A DNA stretch of 64,000 bases, taken from Austwickia chelonae. Lineage in GTDB: Bacteria > Actinomycetota > Actinomycetes > Actinomycetales > Dermatophilaceae. The stretch is taken from positions 124,001-188,000 of the forward strand of contig NZ_CP031447.1 in assembly GCF_003391095.1 (NCBI RefSeq), written 5' to 3'. Positions 18,491 through 28,434 of the stretch are shown here, piece by piece. The notes below the pieces were generated by a model that had not been told where the DNA came from, did not search any database, and worked only from the letters and a program-made list of their open reading frames with translations. The first letter of the stretch is position 1. Every line of letters begins with the position of its first letter. Made by a program: the position numbers and the translations under genes.

Positions 18491-20061
18491 TCGGCGCACG
18501 CCTGCGCTACCTGCACAACCCGACGATGCTGTACATGCAGGTCCTCAACACGCTCACCTCCGCGCCAGCTGGCCGCTCCTCGGAACTGGCGGTCCTCCTC
18601 AGCTCCCGCGTCGGCATCAACTCCACGAACACGCCCGCCATAGTGGCCTCCGAGGTCGAAGGGCTGTTGAATCAGGACATCCCCTACTTCACGGTCGACC
18701 CGGCCGCGGCCTTCGTCTACTCAGCACAGGGAGACGTTGTCGGAGAACTCGTCGCCTCCCCGCTGGAGCTGATGCACAGCAAGCTCGCTCGCATGGGAGA
18801 GGACGACCTTGCTCGTCAGGTGCGCCTCGTCCGCAGCGCGTTCAGCGCGACCGTGCCGGACGAGGGCATGGGCCCAGTCCGCGAGGTCGGGACGCCCGAG
18901 CCCGACTCGACTACCTTCGCCGATCTCGCCGTGAAGGTCGGCATGGACCTCGCTGGCCGCGTCTCGCTGGACCGCTTCGACCACCTGCCAGCCACCTGGA
19001 TCGGTCCTCTCGCGGCAATCGAAACCGACCGTCCGTGGCCGCCCGGTTTCCTCGGCTATGACCTATACACCGGCCGACTCGGCGTAGGCCTGGGGATGGC
19101 CCGTGGCGTCCGCGCGCTCGGTTCCCCGCTCTTTGAACTCGTCGCATGCCAGCTCTTCGACAACACCGCGTCGATCCTCTCCGACGAGACCTACGATCCC
19201 GAGAACATAGGGTCCATGGGCCGCGGCGCCTACACCGGCGTCGCCGGTGTCGCCTGGGCTCTGTGGACCGCGGGCCGCACCCTCGAACGCAGCGACTGGT
19301 GCGACGTGGCCACGACGAGCCTGGCCGCGATAGTTGAGGCGGCGAGCCCCGAGCGGGACAGCAAGTTCCTCGACGTCATCGCCGGTGTCCCAGGTCTCTT
19401 CACTGTCGCGCGGACCATCGGTGCGCCGATTGACCTGGAGCCCCTGCGCCACCGCGTCATGGCGGCTGTCGTGGACGGGCTGGAGAACTACGAGGTCAAC
19501 ACCCAGTCCGGCTTCGCACACGGTCTGTCAGGCCTCCTCTTCCACCTCGCCACTACCGGCCCGGTGCCCGACGTGATCACGGAGACACTCATGCAGCGAC
19601 TGGGATCCTTTTGGCGTCCAGCCGAACTCAACTGGTCGACGAACGACACGCACAACCGGGCTACGCATGGCTGGTGCCACGGCCGCGCCGGCGTGACCAT
19701 GGGCGTCGCCGCCTCCGGGGTCGACCCCGGGACCTACGGTCTGCCGGACCTGACCACGCTCGTTACCGCAATCGGCGAGGACGCGACCGGCTACAACATC
19801 ACACACTGCCACGGCGACCTCGGCAACTACGACATGCTGCGCTGGCTCGTCACGCACAAGACCCCCGACCTGGGTCACGTCCTCGAGAAGGTCCAGCACA
19901 CGCTGCAGGCAGGTTCCCTTTCCCGCAAGCTCGACGACCCCCACAGCCGGTACAGCCTCAACGACGGCCTCATGGTCGGTCGAGCTGGGGTGCTCCTGTA
20001 CGCCGCCGAGCGCATCGACCAGTCCCTGTCCATCTCGCCCACGACGCTCGAGGTGCGCTGA
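18461..20061 (+). pseudogene. LanM1 lanthionine synthetase, N-terminal half deleted
   Basis: About 533 codons remain of a roughly 1000-residue class II synthetase. It begins in the distal dehydratase domain (REQLVGARLRYLHNPTMLY, then LLNQDIPYFTVD) and continues through an intact LanC-like cyclase with zinc ligands in GWCHGRAG and HCHGDLGNYD. The kinase-like active site (KPR and DLHxxN motifs) is gone, and there is no start codon of its own: the frame is fused, one base out, to the lanA1 core. By synteny with the lacticin 3147 operon this enzyme would have modified the alpha peptide. It stops at TGA 20059-20061, overlapping the lanT start. Confidence 0.85.
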
Positions 20062-22190
20062 TGTCCCGCCACGTCCCCGTCCGACATCAGACTACGCAGA
20101 CCGAATGCGGACTGGTAGCCTCGCTCGCGCTCCTGGAGCACCTCGGCCGCTTCGTCCCCGTTCACGAGGCCCGGGCCGTCGCCGACCCCGGCCGCAACGG
20201 CCTGACCGGGAGCCAGATCCGTGACCTGCTCGTCGCCTACGGCTGCGAGGTCAAGTTCTTCCGGGCCGGGGCGGCGCGCGTCGCCGAACTGCCTCTCCCC
20301 GCCATCGCCCACTGGCACGACGACCACTTCATCGTCGTCGAACGCCTGGGCGACAAAGACGCCGACATCATGGATCCCGACGTGGGCCGCCGGCGCATCA
20401 GCCGCGAACAGTTCGAAGCGGACTACTCCGGGGTCATGATCACGGTCCGTCGCGGCGAGGACTTCGAGCCAGCCCGGCGCAAGCTGTTCCACTACTGGCG
20501 ACTGCATGGTCTGCACCGGGTGCTGCCCCGCCGTGACTTCGCCGCCGTCGCCGTCATCACGGCCGCGACATACGCCATGAGCATGTCCTTGCCCGTCGCC
20601 ACCGCGAGGCTCGTCGACGCCGTGACTCACGGCAGCCCGCTGCAGTGGAGCTGGCCGGCCGTCTTGGCGGCCGTCATCGGTGTTGCGCTGGTTTTCGTGG
20701 GCGCGGAGGCGTTGCGGACGTTTTTCACCTCCCGCATAGTTCGCGGTCTCGGGCTCTCGATGATGGAGTCAACCTTCGGCCACCTCTTGCGGTTGCCGCT
20801 GAGCTTCTTCTCGACGCGGATCCCTGGCGAGCTCATGCAACGTCTGGGCGGCGTCAACTTCGTGCGCGACGCACTCTCAAACCGCATCGTCTCGAGCATC
20901 TTCGACATCGGGATGACGGTCGTCGTCCTTGTCTACGTTTGGGTCGTCGCGCCGGTCCTCGGCGCGATCGCCTCCGGGCTGCTGCTCCTGTTCGTCGTGT
21001 TCCTCCTGGCCACGCGTCCGGCGCTGACGCTGGCCATCGACGACGAGATCGACGCCCTCATGCGTAGCCGAGGCATCCAGTACGACGCCGTGTCCTCCGT
21101 GGCGCAGCTCAAGATGGGCGGCTACATCACGGACATCGAACAGAAGTGGCGCTCGGCCTACCAACGGTCCCTCGGTGCCCTTTACCGCCGCATGATGTGG
21201 CAGATGGGGGCCGTTGGGGCGGTGAGCCGCGCCTTCCAGATCTTCGCTCCGCTTGTCCTGCTGCTCACCGGCATCCAGATGCCCGGCGCGGTCTCCCTCG
21301 GTCAGATCGTGGCCGTCTCCAGCCTCGCCTCGGTCATGTTCTCGGGTGTCTCTAGCACGCTCGCCACCTATACCGACGTCGTGACCTGCACCCGCTACCT
21401 CGAGAAGCTCGAGGACATCCTCGGCACGGAGACTGAGCCAGTCGGCGGGTCGCGCACCGACCTGGACAGCGGCGAGATCCGCCTGCGGAACCTGACCTTC
21501 AGCTACGCAGGCGAACCCCATGCGGTGCTCGACGACATCGAGAGGACGATCGGTGAGGGCGACCTCGTCGCCGTCGTCGGTCAGTCTGGCTCCGGTAAGA
21601 GCACCCTGGGGAAGATCATCTGTGGCCTGTTCGAGGCAGACCAGGGAGAGATCGAGATCGGCGGGCACGCCCTCGGCGAGTACGACCGCGACGCGCTGCG
21701 CCGTCAGATCGGCTACGTTCCCCAGGACGTCACGCTACACAATGGGACGATCCTTGAGAACCTCGGCATGGGCAGCGACCTGGACGAGGCCGAGATCGAG
21801 CGCCGCTACCGCGACCTCGACTTCCTCGACTTCATCGACCGCCTCCCCATGGGGTACCGCACGATGGTCGCCGACCTCGGAGCCAACTTCTCCGGTGGCC
21901 AGCGTCAGCGCCTCGCGATCGCTCGCGTTCTCCTGCGCTCGCCGCGAATCATCGTCTTCGACGAGGCCACGAGTGCCCTCGACCAGATCAACGAACAGCG
22001 CGTCAACCGTGTCCTGCGCAGCCTCGGCTGCACCCGCATCGTCATCGCCCACCGTCTCGAGACGGTTCGCGGCGCCGACACCATCCACGTCCTCGAGGAC
22101 GGCCGCGTTGTCGAACGCGGCACTCACGCCAACCTTCTCGAGTCCGACGGGACGTACTCGCTCCTCTACCGCCAGGGAGTCCCCGCATGA
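20061..22190 (+). CDS. lanT: LanT: bifunctional C39 peptidase / ABC exporter
   Basis: 709 residues. The N-terminal C39 protease has catalytic C16 (QTECGL), H89 (HDDHFIVVE) and D105 (MDPDVGR); it cleaves leaders at double-glycine-type sites such as the GA of lanA1. A six-helix membrane domain (about 160-460) follows, then an ABC ATPase with Walker A GQSGSGKST near 507, signature SGGQRQRLAI, and Walker B IIVFDEATSALD. It exports and matures the modified peptide at the cytoplasmic membrane. The start is ATG 20061, overlapping the lanM1 stop (TGATG). No defect is seen, unlike its neighbours. Confidence 0.95.
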   Translation: MSRHVPVRHQTTQTECGLVASLALLEHLGRFVPVHEARAVADPGRNGLTGSQIRDLLVAYGCEVKFFRAGAARVAELPLPAIAHWHDDHFIVVERLGDKDADIMDPDVGRRRISREQFEADYSGVMITVRRGEDFEPARRKLFHYWRLHGLHRVLPRRDFAAVAVITAATYAMSMSLPVATARLVDAVTHGSPLQWSWPAVLAAVIGVALVFVGAEALRTFFTSRIVRGLGLSMMESTFGHLLRLPLSFFSTRIPGELMQRLGGVNFVRDALSNRIVSSIFDIGMTVVVLVYVWVVAPVLGAIASGLLLLFVVFLLATRPALTLAIDDEIDALMRSRGIQYDAVSSVAQLKMGGYITDIEQKWRSAYQRSLGALYRRMMWQMGAVGAVSRAFQIFAPLVLLLTGIQMPGAVSLGQIVAVSSLASVMFSGVSSTLATYTDVVTCTRYLEKLEDILGTETEPVGGSRTDLDSGEIRLRNLTFSYAGEPHAVLDDIERTIGEGDLVAVVGQSGSGKSTLGKIICGLFEADQGEIEIGGHALGEYDRDALRRQIGYVPQDVTLHNGTILENLGMGSDLDEAEIERRYRDLDFLDFIDRLPMGYRTMVADLGANFSGGQRQRLAIARVLLRSPRIIVFDEATSALDQINEQRVNRVLRSLGCTRIVIAHRLETVRGADTIHVLEDGRVVERGTHANLLESDGTYSLLYRQGVPA

Positions 22191-24899
22191 CCGCCATTGA
22201 CACTCCGCTCACCAGCCCCGCCGTCGTCGCCGATGGTCAACCGTTGCGCATCCAGATCGCGTTCGCGCCGCTCATCGACGCCGTGGCCGACCGTGCGACG
22301 GCCGCCGCCACCCCGACGGTCGAGCTGCCCGAAGGCATCACCGCCGGGCTACGCGCCGTGGTCCGCACCGATGTGACGATGGTGTGGTTCCGCATCCTTG
22401 TGGAGGAGTTCCACCGGTTCCGTGAAGAACTGGGTCTGCCGGACACGGCGGCGTCCTCGGAGGCGCTACACCGCTTCCACGATGCGCTCGATGACGACGG
22501 TTTCCTGAACCGGATGATCGACGGGTGGCCGGTCGCCGTCTCGCTCGTCGAGCGACGTGGCCGGTGGCGCCGCGAGGCCGCCGAGGAGATGTGGACCACC
22601 TGGCTCGCCGACCGTGACCGTCTCGTCGGCGCTGGGCTCGTGCCAACCGACTTCGCCCCCCCTCGAAGCGACCTTCGGTGCGGGCGACAGCCACCACCGG
22701 GGACGCAGCGTCGTCGTCCTAACGGGCAACGATGGCTCGAAGCTCGTCTTCAAGCCCCGCGCACCCGAGTCCGACCTCGTACTCGAGAAGCTGCTAGCCC
22801 TGCTCGGTCGCACCTCCGGCGTCGACATGAGCAAGTGCTCACCCCGCTCGCTGGCCGGTACGCGGGGCTGCTGGCAAGAGTTCGCCACGTCAGAAGGGGT
22901 CACAGACGCCCGACAGGTCCACGACTACTTCCTCCGGTTCGGTCTTCTCGCCGGTCTCGCCGGAGCAATCGGCGCAGGCGACCTGCACCATGAGAACGTC
23001 ATTCTACGCGGTGCGTACCCCTGCGTGGTCGACAGTGAGACCATCTTGCAGGCCCGTTTCATGCCTCGCGACGGACGCCTGACCAGCGTGATGATGCACG
23101 CGACGCAGCGCTGCCCCGGCGCGACGCTCATGTTCCCGGCTAGGGTTCGCAAGGGTGCCTTCGACGTCTTCATCAGCGCACTCGGCGTTCCGTGGACGCA
23201 GGTCTCCGAGAAGGACACCTTCGATGTCGTCGACGACGGCACCGACGCCGTCCGGCTGGACCGGACCAAGATCACCATGGAACTCGATGGCAACGTCGTA
23301 CGTCTCAACGGGGAGCGCGTTGACCATCTCGACCACCTCGACACCATCGTCGAGAGCTACCTCCTCGCGCAAGAGGCCCTTGTCGAGCACCTCGAGGAGT
23401 ACGTCGCCGCCCTCGAAGCGGCGCGCAGCGCGCTCTTCCGCATCGTCCTGCGCCCGACGCAGGTCTACGGAACCTTCCTTGACGCCTCGGTGCACCCCTC
23501 GGCGCTCGCCGACCCGTCCGAGCGGCAGCGTATCCTTCACCTCGTCAAGGATCTCGACTACCATGACGACGGACGCGTCGGTGCCCGCGAGCGCGCCGAC
23601 CTTGAGACACTCGACATCCCGGCCTTCCACTGCTACGGCGGAGCCACCCGGCTCATCAGCGACGGGGAGGAACTGAGCGGAGACTACTTCGTCCTCTCAC
23701 CCGTCGATTCCGCGATAGACGGATTGCGCGAGTTCTGCGAGCGTCCGGCCGCCCACCACCGCTTCCAGCTGGAGACGTCACTCAACGAGCTGGCCGCCGG
23801 CGAGGACCGCCCCTACCCCGTCCCGATGCTCGGTGCGGCGTTCGCGGAGGGGCCGGAGGTGACGATCGACGAGGTCCTCCACCTCCTTGACGCCGCGGGG
23901 GAGAGGGGCACCAACGAGGACGGCATCAAGGCAGTCTCCTGGCTCTCCCATCTCGGTCACGACGGTCTGGAGACCTACGAGATCGACCAGACCATGACCT
24001 TCCACGACACCGGCGGCATCGCTGCGTTGCTCTCGACGCGCCATCCGGGCACGGCCCTCGCGGCGCAGGCCACGGCCGCGCTCCAGCTCGTCGAGACACC
24101 GCTCGGCGCCACCCGCTGCTCCGCCCTTGCCGGACCGGCGAGCACCCTCTTCATCCACGGGCGTGCCGATCTCCCGGAGCCCCCGCACGTCCCCATCGGG
24201 TCCACCGAGCTCGACCTCATGGTCGGTACCGCAGGACTGCTGCTGGCCGCCGCACGCCTGCCGCAGCCCGAGCTCGCCTGCATCGCCCGGGTCCGTGACC
24301 ACCTCGTCACGTGGACCCCGCGGGTCACGTGGACGCGTGCCTGGTCGGATCTCGCCCACGGTCTGATCGGAGTCGACTGGGCCCGGTTCCGCGCCGCCCA
24401 GGTCCTAGGTGAGGACACCTCGACGCTCGCCGCCGGACTCGTCGACGGCCTTCGTGCCGCCTTAGACGAGCCCGACTACGGCTCGGCCTGGTGTTCCGGG
24501 GCTGCCGGTGGACTCGTCGTCCTTGCTGATCTGCACGCGTCTGGGCACCCGGTGCCGGAGGTCCTACTCCGCCGGATGACCGAGCGCGTCACGACCTCCG
24601 AGTCCGGAGTAGTCGACGTCTCCGTCTGCCACGGCGTCGCCGGTCGTGTCCAGGCCCTGCTCCGCGCGGACGAAGTCGGGCTCCTCCCCGACGGTCGCGG
24701 GCGGGCCCGCGAGCTCTGGCGTCTCGCCGGCGTCGCTACCCGCACAGCGGGACTTCAGACCGGCACCCCCGGACGCACGGTCGTCCTCGGCTACCGTCTC
24801 GGCTGGGCGGGCGTCGCCGACACCGCGCACCGGCTCCTCCACGGGCCGGGTCTCTACGACGCAGTTTCCCTGATACCGTTCCAGAACAAGGAGAACTGA
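22187..24899 (+). pseudogene. LanM2 lanthionine synthetase with a poly-C frameshift
   Basis: Starts at ATG 22187 (ATGA overlap with lanT). It reads for about 157 residues to VPTDFAP, where a run of seven C (22656-22662) shifts the frame; the protein resumes as LEATFGAGDSHHRGRSVVV and runs to 24899. Six C would restore one frame of about 903 residues. The kinase-like dehydratase motifs are intact after the shift: LVFKPR, GAGDLHHENVIL and VDSETI. The cyclase zinc site is present in AWCSGAAG and SVCHGVAG. As in lacticin 3147, a second LanM implies a second (beta) peptide, which is absent. The shift may be inactivation, phase variation or a sequencing error. Confidence 0.88.
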
Positions 24900-24900
24900 C

Positions 24901-25779
24901 ATGACCATCACGCTCGATAAGGTCTGCCTCGACTACGGCGACTTCGCCCTCAAGGACGTCACCTTCGACGTGCGACCCGGCGAGGTCGTCGGGTTCCTCG
25001 GTCCGAACGGGTCCGGCAAGTCCACCTTGCTGCGGATCCTGCTCGGCCTCGAGCGTCCGGACAGCGGAACGGCGCTGATCTCCGGTCACCGTTACCAAGA
25101 CATCGACCGTCCCATGCGGGTCATCGGGTCCCTCATCGATACCACGTGGATCAACGGCTCGCAGCGGGCTAAGGACTACCTGTCCTGGTTGGCGGTCTCC
25201 AACGACCTCGACAAGTCCCGCATCCCCGAGCTGCTCGAGCGCGTCGGACTCACGCACGCTTGCAAGCGCAAGGTGTCGAAGCTCTCGCTCGGCATGCGTC
25301 AGCGCCTCGGGATCGCGGCGGCGCTGCTCGGCGACCCGACCTACCTGGTGTTCGACGAGCCGCTCAACGGTCTCGACCCCGAGGGCATCCGATGGGTGCG
25401 TCGCCTCCTCGCGGAGCTTCGTGACGAGGGACGGGGCATCCTGCTCTCCAGCCACATCCTGGGAGAAGTCGCCGCGGTCGCCGACCGCGTCGCAATGATC
25501 TCCGACGGCACGATCGTCGGCTTCGGCGGCCTCGCCGAGTTCGAGGTGGACCGCGGTCTGGTGGCTGTCGTGTCCGACCCCGACCGAGCCGTGGCGGCCC
25601 TGGTCGGAAGTGGTTTCGAGGCCACCCATGTCGGCGCCTCCGAGATCCTTGTCACCGGCGAGGCCCGTGCCGGGGACATGGCCCGCGTCCTCGTCGAGGC
25701 CGGCGTCGACTTCGAGTCCATCGCGAAGCGCGAGGGCGACCTGGAGGGTGCCTTCTTCTCCCGCCTCGTGAAGAAGTGA
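24901..25779 (+). CDS. lanF: LanF: ABC transporter ATPase, lantibiotic immunity
   Basis: 292 residues. Walker A is GPNGSGKST from residue 34, signature LSLGMRQRL, Walker B YLVFDEPLNGLDPEG, the usual form of LanF/BcrA-type ATPases. With the two membrane proteins that follow it should form a LanFEG pump that removes lantibiotic from the producer's membrane. It starts one base after the lanM2 stop and overlaps lanE by four bases. It is fully intact, so immunity could persist without production. A drug-resistance transporter of the same class is the alternative reading. Confidence 0.9.
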   Translation: MTITLDKVCLDYGDFALKDVTFDVRPGEVVGFLGPNGSGKSTLLRILLGLERPDSGTALISGHRYQDIDRPMRVIGSLIDTTWINGSQRAKDYLSWLAVSNDLDKSRIPELLERVGLTHACKRKVSKLSLGMRQRLGIAAALLGDPTYLVFDEPLNGLDPEGIRWVRRLLAELRDEGRGILLSSHILGEVAAVADRVAMISDGTIVGFGGLAEFEVDRGLVAVVSDPDRAVAALVGSGFEATHVGASEILVTGEARAGDMARVLVEAGVDFESIAKREGDLEGAFFSRLVKK

Positions 25780-26540
25780 CCGACATGCGCACGCTGCGCA
25801 CAGAGCTCCGCAAGGTCGTCGCCTACAGGGCGCCGCTCCTCGTCGCCGTCGGTGCCCTGCTGCTCGTGGGGCTGTGGGACATAGCGATCGTCGTCCGCGG
25901 GCAGTCCGGCCTCAAGGCGATGGACTCCTCCCTCGCGTTCAGCGGCATCGTCCTGCCGATCATGTGGTTCATCATCCCGATGCTCGTCGTCGGCGCCGAC
26001 ACCTACGAGGGCACGCTGTGGCCGGCGTTGCAGGCCCGACCGAGAGCTTCGAAGGTGCTCGGTGGCAAGGCGGTAGCCTCGCTCGTCGTCGCCGTCGTCA
26101 CCGCGCTCTTGGCCGGGCTCATGCTGACGGGCCTCGTCCTCACCACCGCCCACGGAGTGCCCACCGCGGAGATGCTGCCGACCGCCGCCGGTCGCCTCGC
26201 GGTCCAGGCAGTGCTCTGCACGACCATCTCGTTCGCGTTCTTCGTGCTCACCGGCTACCGGGGCGCGTCGTGGATCATCCTCGGTCTGCTCGTGTGGATC
26301 CACCTGGTCGAACGCGTGCTGTCCTCGGCCCTGCCAGGCACCGCTGGCCTCGTCGGCATGCCGTTCCGACTCGTCGACTTCTGGATCCGGGGCAAGTGGG
26401 CCGCCACGATGCCGCAGCTCGACTCCTTCGGATACGGCCCCCTGGCCGTGTTCACCGCTGTCCTCGCTGCCCTCGCGTCCAGCTCGTTCATCCTCTTCTC
26501 CGACAGCTCCGGGCGTACCTGGGGCAGAAAGCACCGGTGA
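25776..26540 (+). CDS. lanE: LanE: immunity ABC permease
   Basis: 254 residues (GTG 25776; ATG 25785 is an alternative). Six hydrophobic segments with the typical ABC-2 pattern: a cytosolic TELRKVVAYRAP lead, VVGADTYEGTLWPAL after the second helix, and a short basic tail. It pairs with lanF and the following gene. Function is inferred from position and topology; sequence among LanE proteins is poorly conserved. Confidence 0.8.
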   Translation: MTDMRTLRTELRKVVAYRAPLLVAVGALLLVGLWDIAIVVRGQSGLKAMDSSLAFSGIVLPIMWFIIPMLVVGADTYEGTLWPALQARPRASKVLGGKAVASLVVAVVTALLAGLMLTGLVLTTAHGVPTAEMLPTAAGRLAVQAVLCTTISFAFFVLTGYRGASWIILGLLVWIHLVERVLSSALPGTAGLVGMPFRLVDFWIRGKWAATMPQLDSFGYGPLAVFTAVLAALASSSFILFSDSSGRTWGRKHR

Positions 26541-26543
26541 CCC

Positions 26544-27386
26544 ATGTCCGCCATGCTCACGACCGACCGAGCCGCCGCCCGCGGCACCGCGATCGAGACC
26601 ACGTCGCGGGGAACCACCGTCCGCTGGATGCGCACCCTCGTCGCTAAGGATGGCCTTACCCCCATCCTGGTGCGGGTGGTCCTCGTCCCGGTGCTGTTGA
26701 CCATCGCCGGCGTCGCCTTCATGGTGTTCGGGCCGGCGCCGATCCGTCCCAACGCCGTCGGTGGTGTAGACGACGACCAGGCGGTCTTCCTCCTCCTCGG
26801 GTACATGCTGCTCGGGCAGCTCGTAATCATCGTCTCCGGCGCCTGGCTGTACCTGCGTGACGTCCTCTCCCACTCCCTCGGCGGGACGTACACGGCCGTC
26901 CCCAACCGTTGCGCCGTGGTCGTTGGCACCGCGCTGGCCGCTGCTCTCGCGGGGGCTGTGGGGGCCTTGCTCAGCGTGCTCGTCGGTGCGCTGACGTTCG
27001 TGGTCCTGGGTCACGCCGATCTCGTCGCGACGCTGAGTTCGCCACGTCTGCTTCAGATGCTCGTCGTCCTTCCTGTTGGCGCCGCTCTGCTGTCGATCAT
27101 CGCCGTCGCCGTCGCCGTTCTCGTGCGCCGTCCCATCCCGGCGGCCGTGCTCCTCGTCGTCTGGGCTACCTACGGTGAGGACGCCGTCGGTCTGATCCCC
27201 GGTCTCGGTCCCGTATTCAAGGCGCTCCTTCCGCTGACCAACGTCCATGTCGCCGCCGGCATCAAGGGTGTCCTGGGCATCTCGGGCTCGCCGTTCGTCG
27301 CGCTCCTCTGGGTGACGGTCACGGCCGCGGTCATGCTCGCCATCGCGGTCGCCGCAGAGCGCCGCCGCCGCGGTTGGGTCTCGTGA
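26544..27386 (+). CDS. lanG: LanG: immunity ABC permease
   Basis: 280 residues with six hydrophobic segments (for example PVLLTIAGVAFMVF, LLLGYMLLGQLVIIVSGAWLY and ALLWVTVTAAVMLAIAVAA). It begins three bases after the lanE stop and is the last intact gene of the operon. Topology and place match LanG, the second permease of the immunity transporter. Confidence 0.78.
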   Translation: MSAMLTTDRAAARGTAIETTSRGTTVRWMRTLVAKDGLTPILVRVVLVPVLLTIAGVAFMVFGPAPIRPNAVGGVDDDQAVFLLLGYMLLGQLVIIVSGAWLYLRDVLSHSLGGTYTAVPNRCAVVVGTALAAALAGAVGALLSVLVGALTFVVLGHADLVATLSSPRLLQMLVVLPVGAALLSIIAVAVAVLVRRPIPAAVLLVVWATYGEDAVGLIPGLGPVFKALLPLTNVHVAAGIKGVLGISGSPFVALLWVTVTAAVMLAIAVAAERRRRGWVS

Positions 27387-27452
27387 CGATCCGCCGGGAG
27401 AATTATCCGTTGGGATGAACCGGTACCGAAGGCCTGCTCCTACGGTGAAGCC

Positions 27453-27653
27453 ATGTTGATCTGCGAAGATGTCATGATCCTTCTCGCACGGCCCCGCGGC
27501 ATGGTCGAGAACTGGGACGCACGACGGCAGTGGGGCGTCACGGCCGGAGCCCTCTGTGACCTTGAGGAGGCCAGCCGCATCTCGATGGACGGCAAGGAGG
27601 TGCAGGTGCTCTCGCGGGACGCCACCGGGCACCCGGCACTGGATGCCGTTCTC
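27453..27653 (+). pseudogene. GPP34-family protein, truncated by IS3 copy 2
   Basis: The first 67 or so residues (MLICEDVMILLARP, GVTAGALCDLEEASRI, then ATGHPALDAVL) match the N-terminus of the GPP34/Golgi phosphoprotein 3 family, which binds phosphoinositides in eukaryotes and is common but obscure in actinobacteria. The match stops abruptly at about 27653 where IS3-derived sequence starts. It is in the same direction as lanG, 66 bases after it. Whether it belonged to the lantibiotic operon is unknown. Confidence 0.6.
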
Positions 27654-28140
27654 ACGTACACGAACCCGGTCCAGGTGGCGACGTAAGTGATGTCGGCGAC
27701 CCACCGGTGATCCGGCGCCGGTGCGGTGAAGTCCCGCTCGAGCCGGTCGGCCGGGCAGGCCTGCGCCCGCGCGGGTCTGGTGGTCCGTGTGGTGCGCGCG
27801 TTCGGCATGCCGGCCAAGCCCAACGCTTTCATCCGGCGTTCGATGGTGCATCGTGCGACCGGCTCACCGGGCCAGGTCCGCAGGTAGGTCTTCCACATCT
27901 TGCGGACCCCGTAGACGCCGAAGTTCTTCTCGTGCAGTTCCTGCAGTCGTTCGTCGATGGCGGCATCATTTTCGGCTCGCGCCGAGGCAGGTCTGCTCTT
28001 GCGGGCGTAATGGGAGCTTGGGGCGATCGCGATTCCAGTCTCTTTCAGGACCTCGCAGATCGGCTCGACCCCGTGCCCGTGGCGGTCATCATCGATGAAC
28101 GCGTCGACGTCTACGATCGGCGGTCGAGCTCCGCCTGAGC
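27654..28140 (-). pseudogene. IS3 OrfB, 3' truncated (copy 2)
   Basis: Matches copy 1 through ADRLERD, then continues into the part missing there: DHRWVADITYVATWTGFVYV, including the first catalytic aspartate. It then runs into non-IS sequence. The second aspartate and the glutamate are absent. It therefore holds the catalytic part that copy 1 lacks, and vice versa. Confidence 0.8.
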
Positions 28141-28434
28141 GAAATATGCACTCGGCTGGCGAAGAATCGTATTCGCGCGTCGTAGCTCGCGGTTCTCTTT
28201 CTCCAACTCCGCGATCCGGGCCGCGTCGGTACTCGTTGTGCCGGGAATCTCTGCGTCGTCGACCCGTTCGCGTTTGACCCAGTTCCGCAGCGTGTCGCCG
28301 TTGATCCCGAGCTGCTCACCGGTCAACCGGCAGGCACGCGAGACCGGCAAACCCGGCTCGGCAGCGATCCGGTCGCGAACGAGCCGGATCGCTCGCTCAC
28401 GCAACTCCTCGGGATATTTCTTCGGTGCAGGCAT
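28111..28434 (-). CDS. IS3-family transposase OrfA (copy 2)
   Basis: 107 residues, the same protein as at 15033-15356 except Pro at residue 94. HTH plus leucine-zipper-like helix. The upstream ribosome site CAGGAGGATGGAG is also conserved. Without OrfB it can at most act as a DNA-binding regulator of the element. Confidence 0.88.
   Translation of the reverse strand: MPAPKKYPEELRERAIRLVRDRIAAEPGLPVSRACRLTGEQLGINGDTLRNWVKRERVDDAEIPGTTSTDAARIAELEKENRELRRANTILRQPSAYFAQAELDRRS

Noticed and set aside
25341-27851. 836-codon reverse-strand frame across lanF-lanE-lanG
   Set aside because: It begins inside IS3 orfB and runs antisense to three well-supported genes; composition is Asp/Arg/Gly-rich noise.
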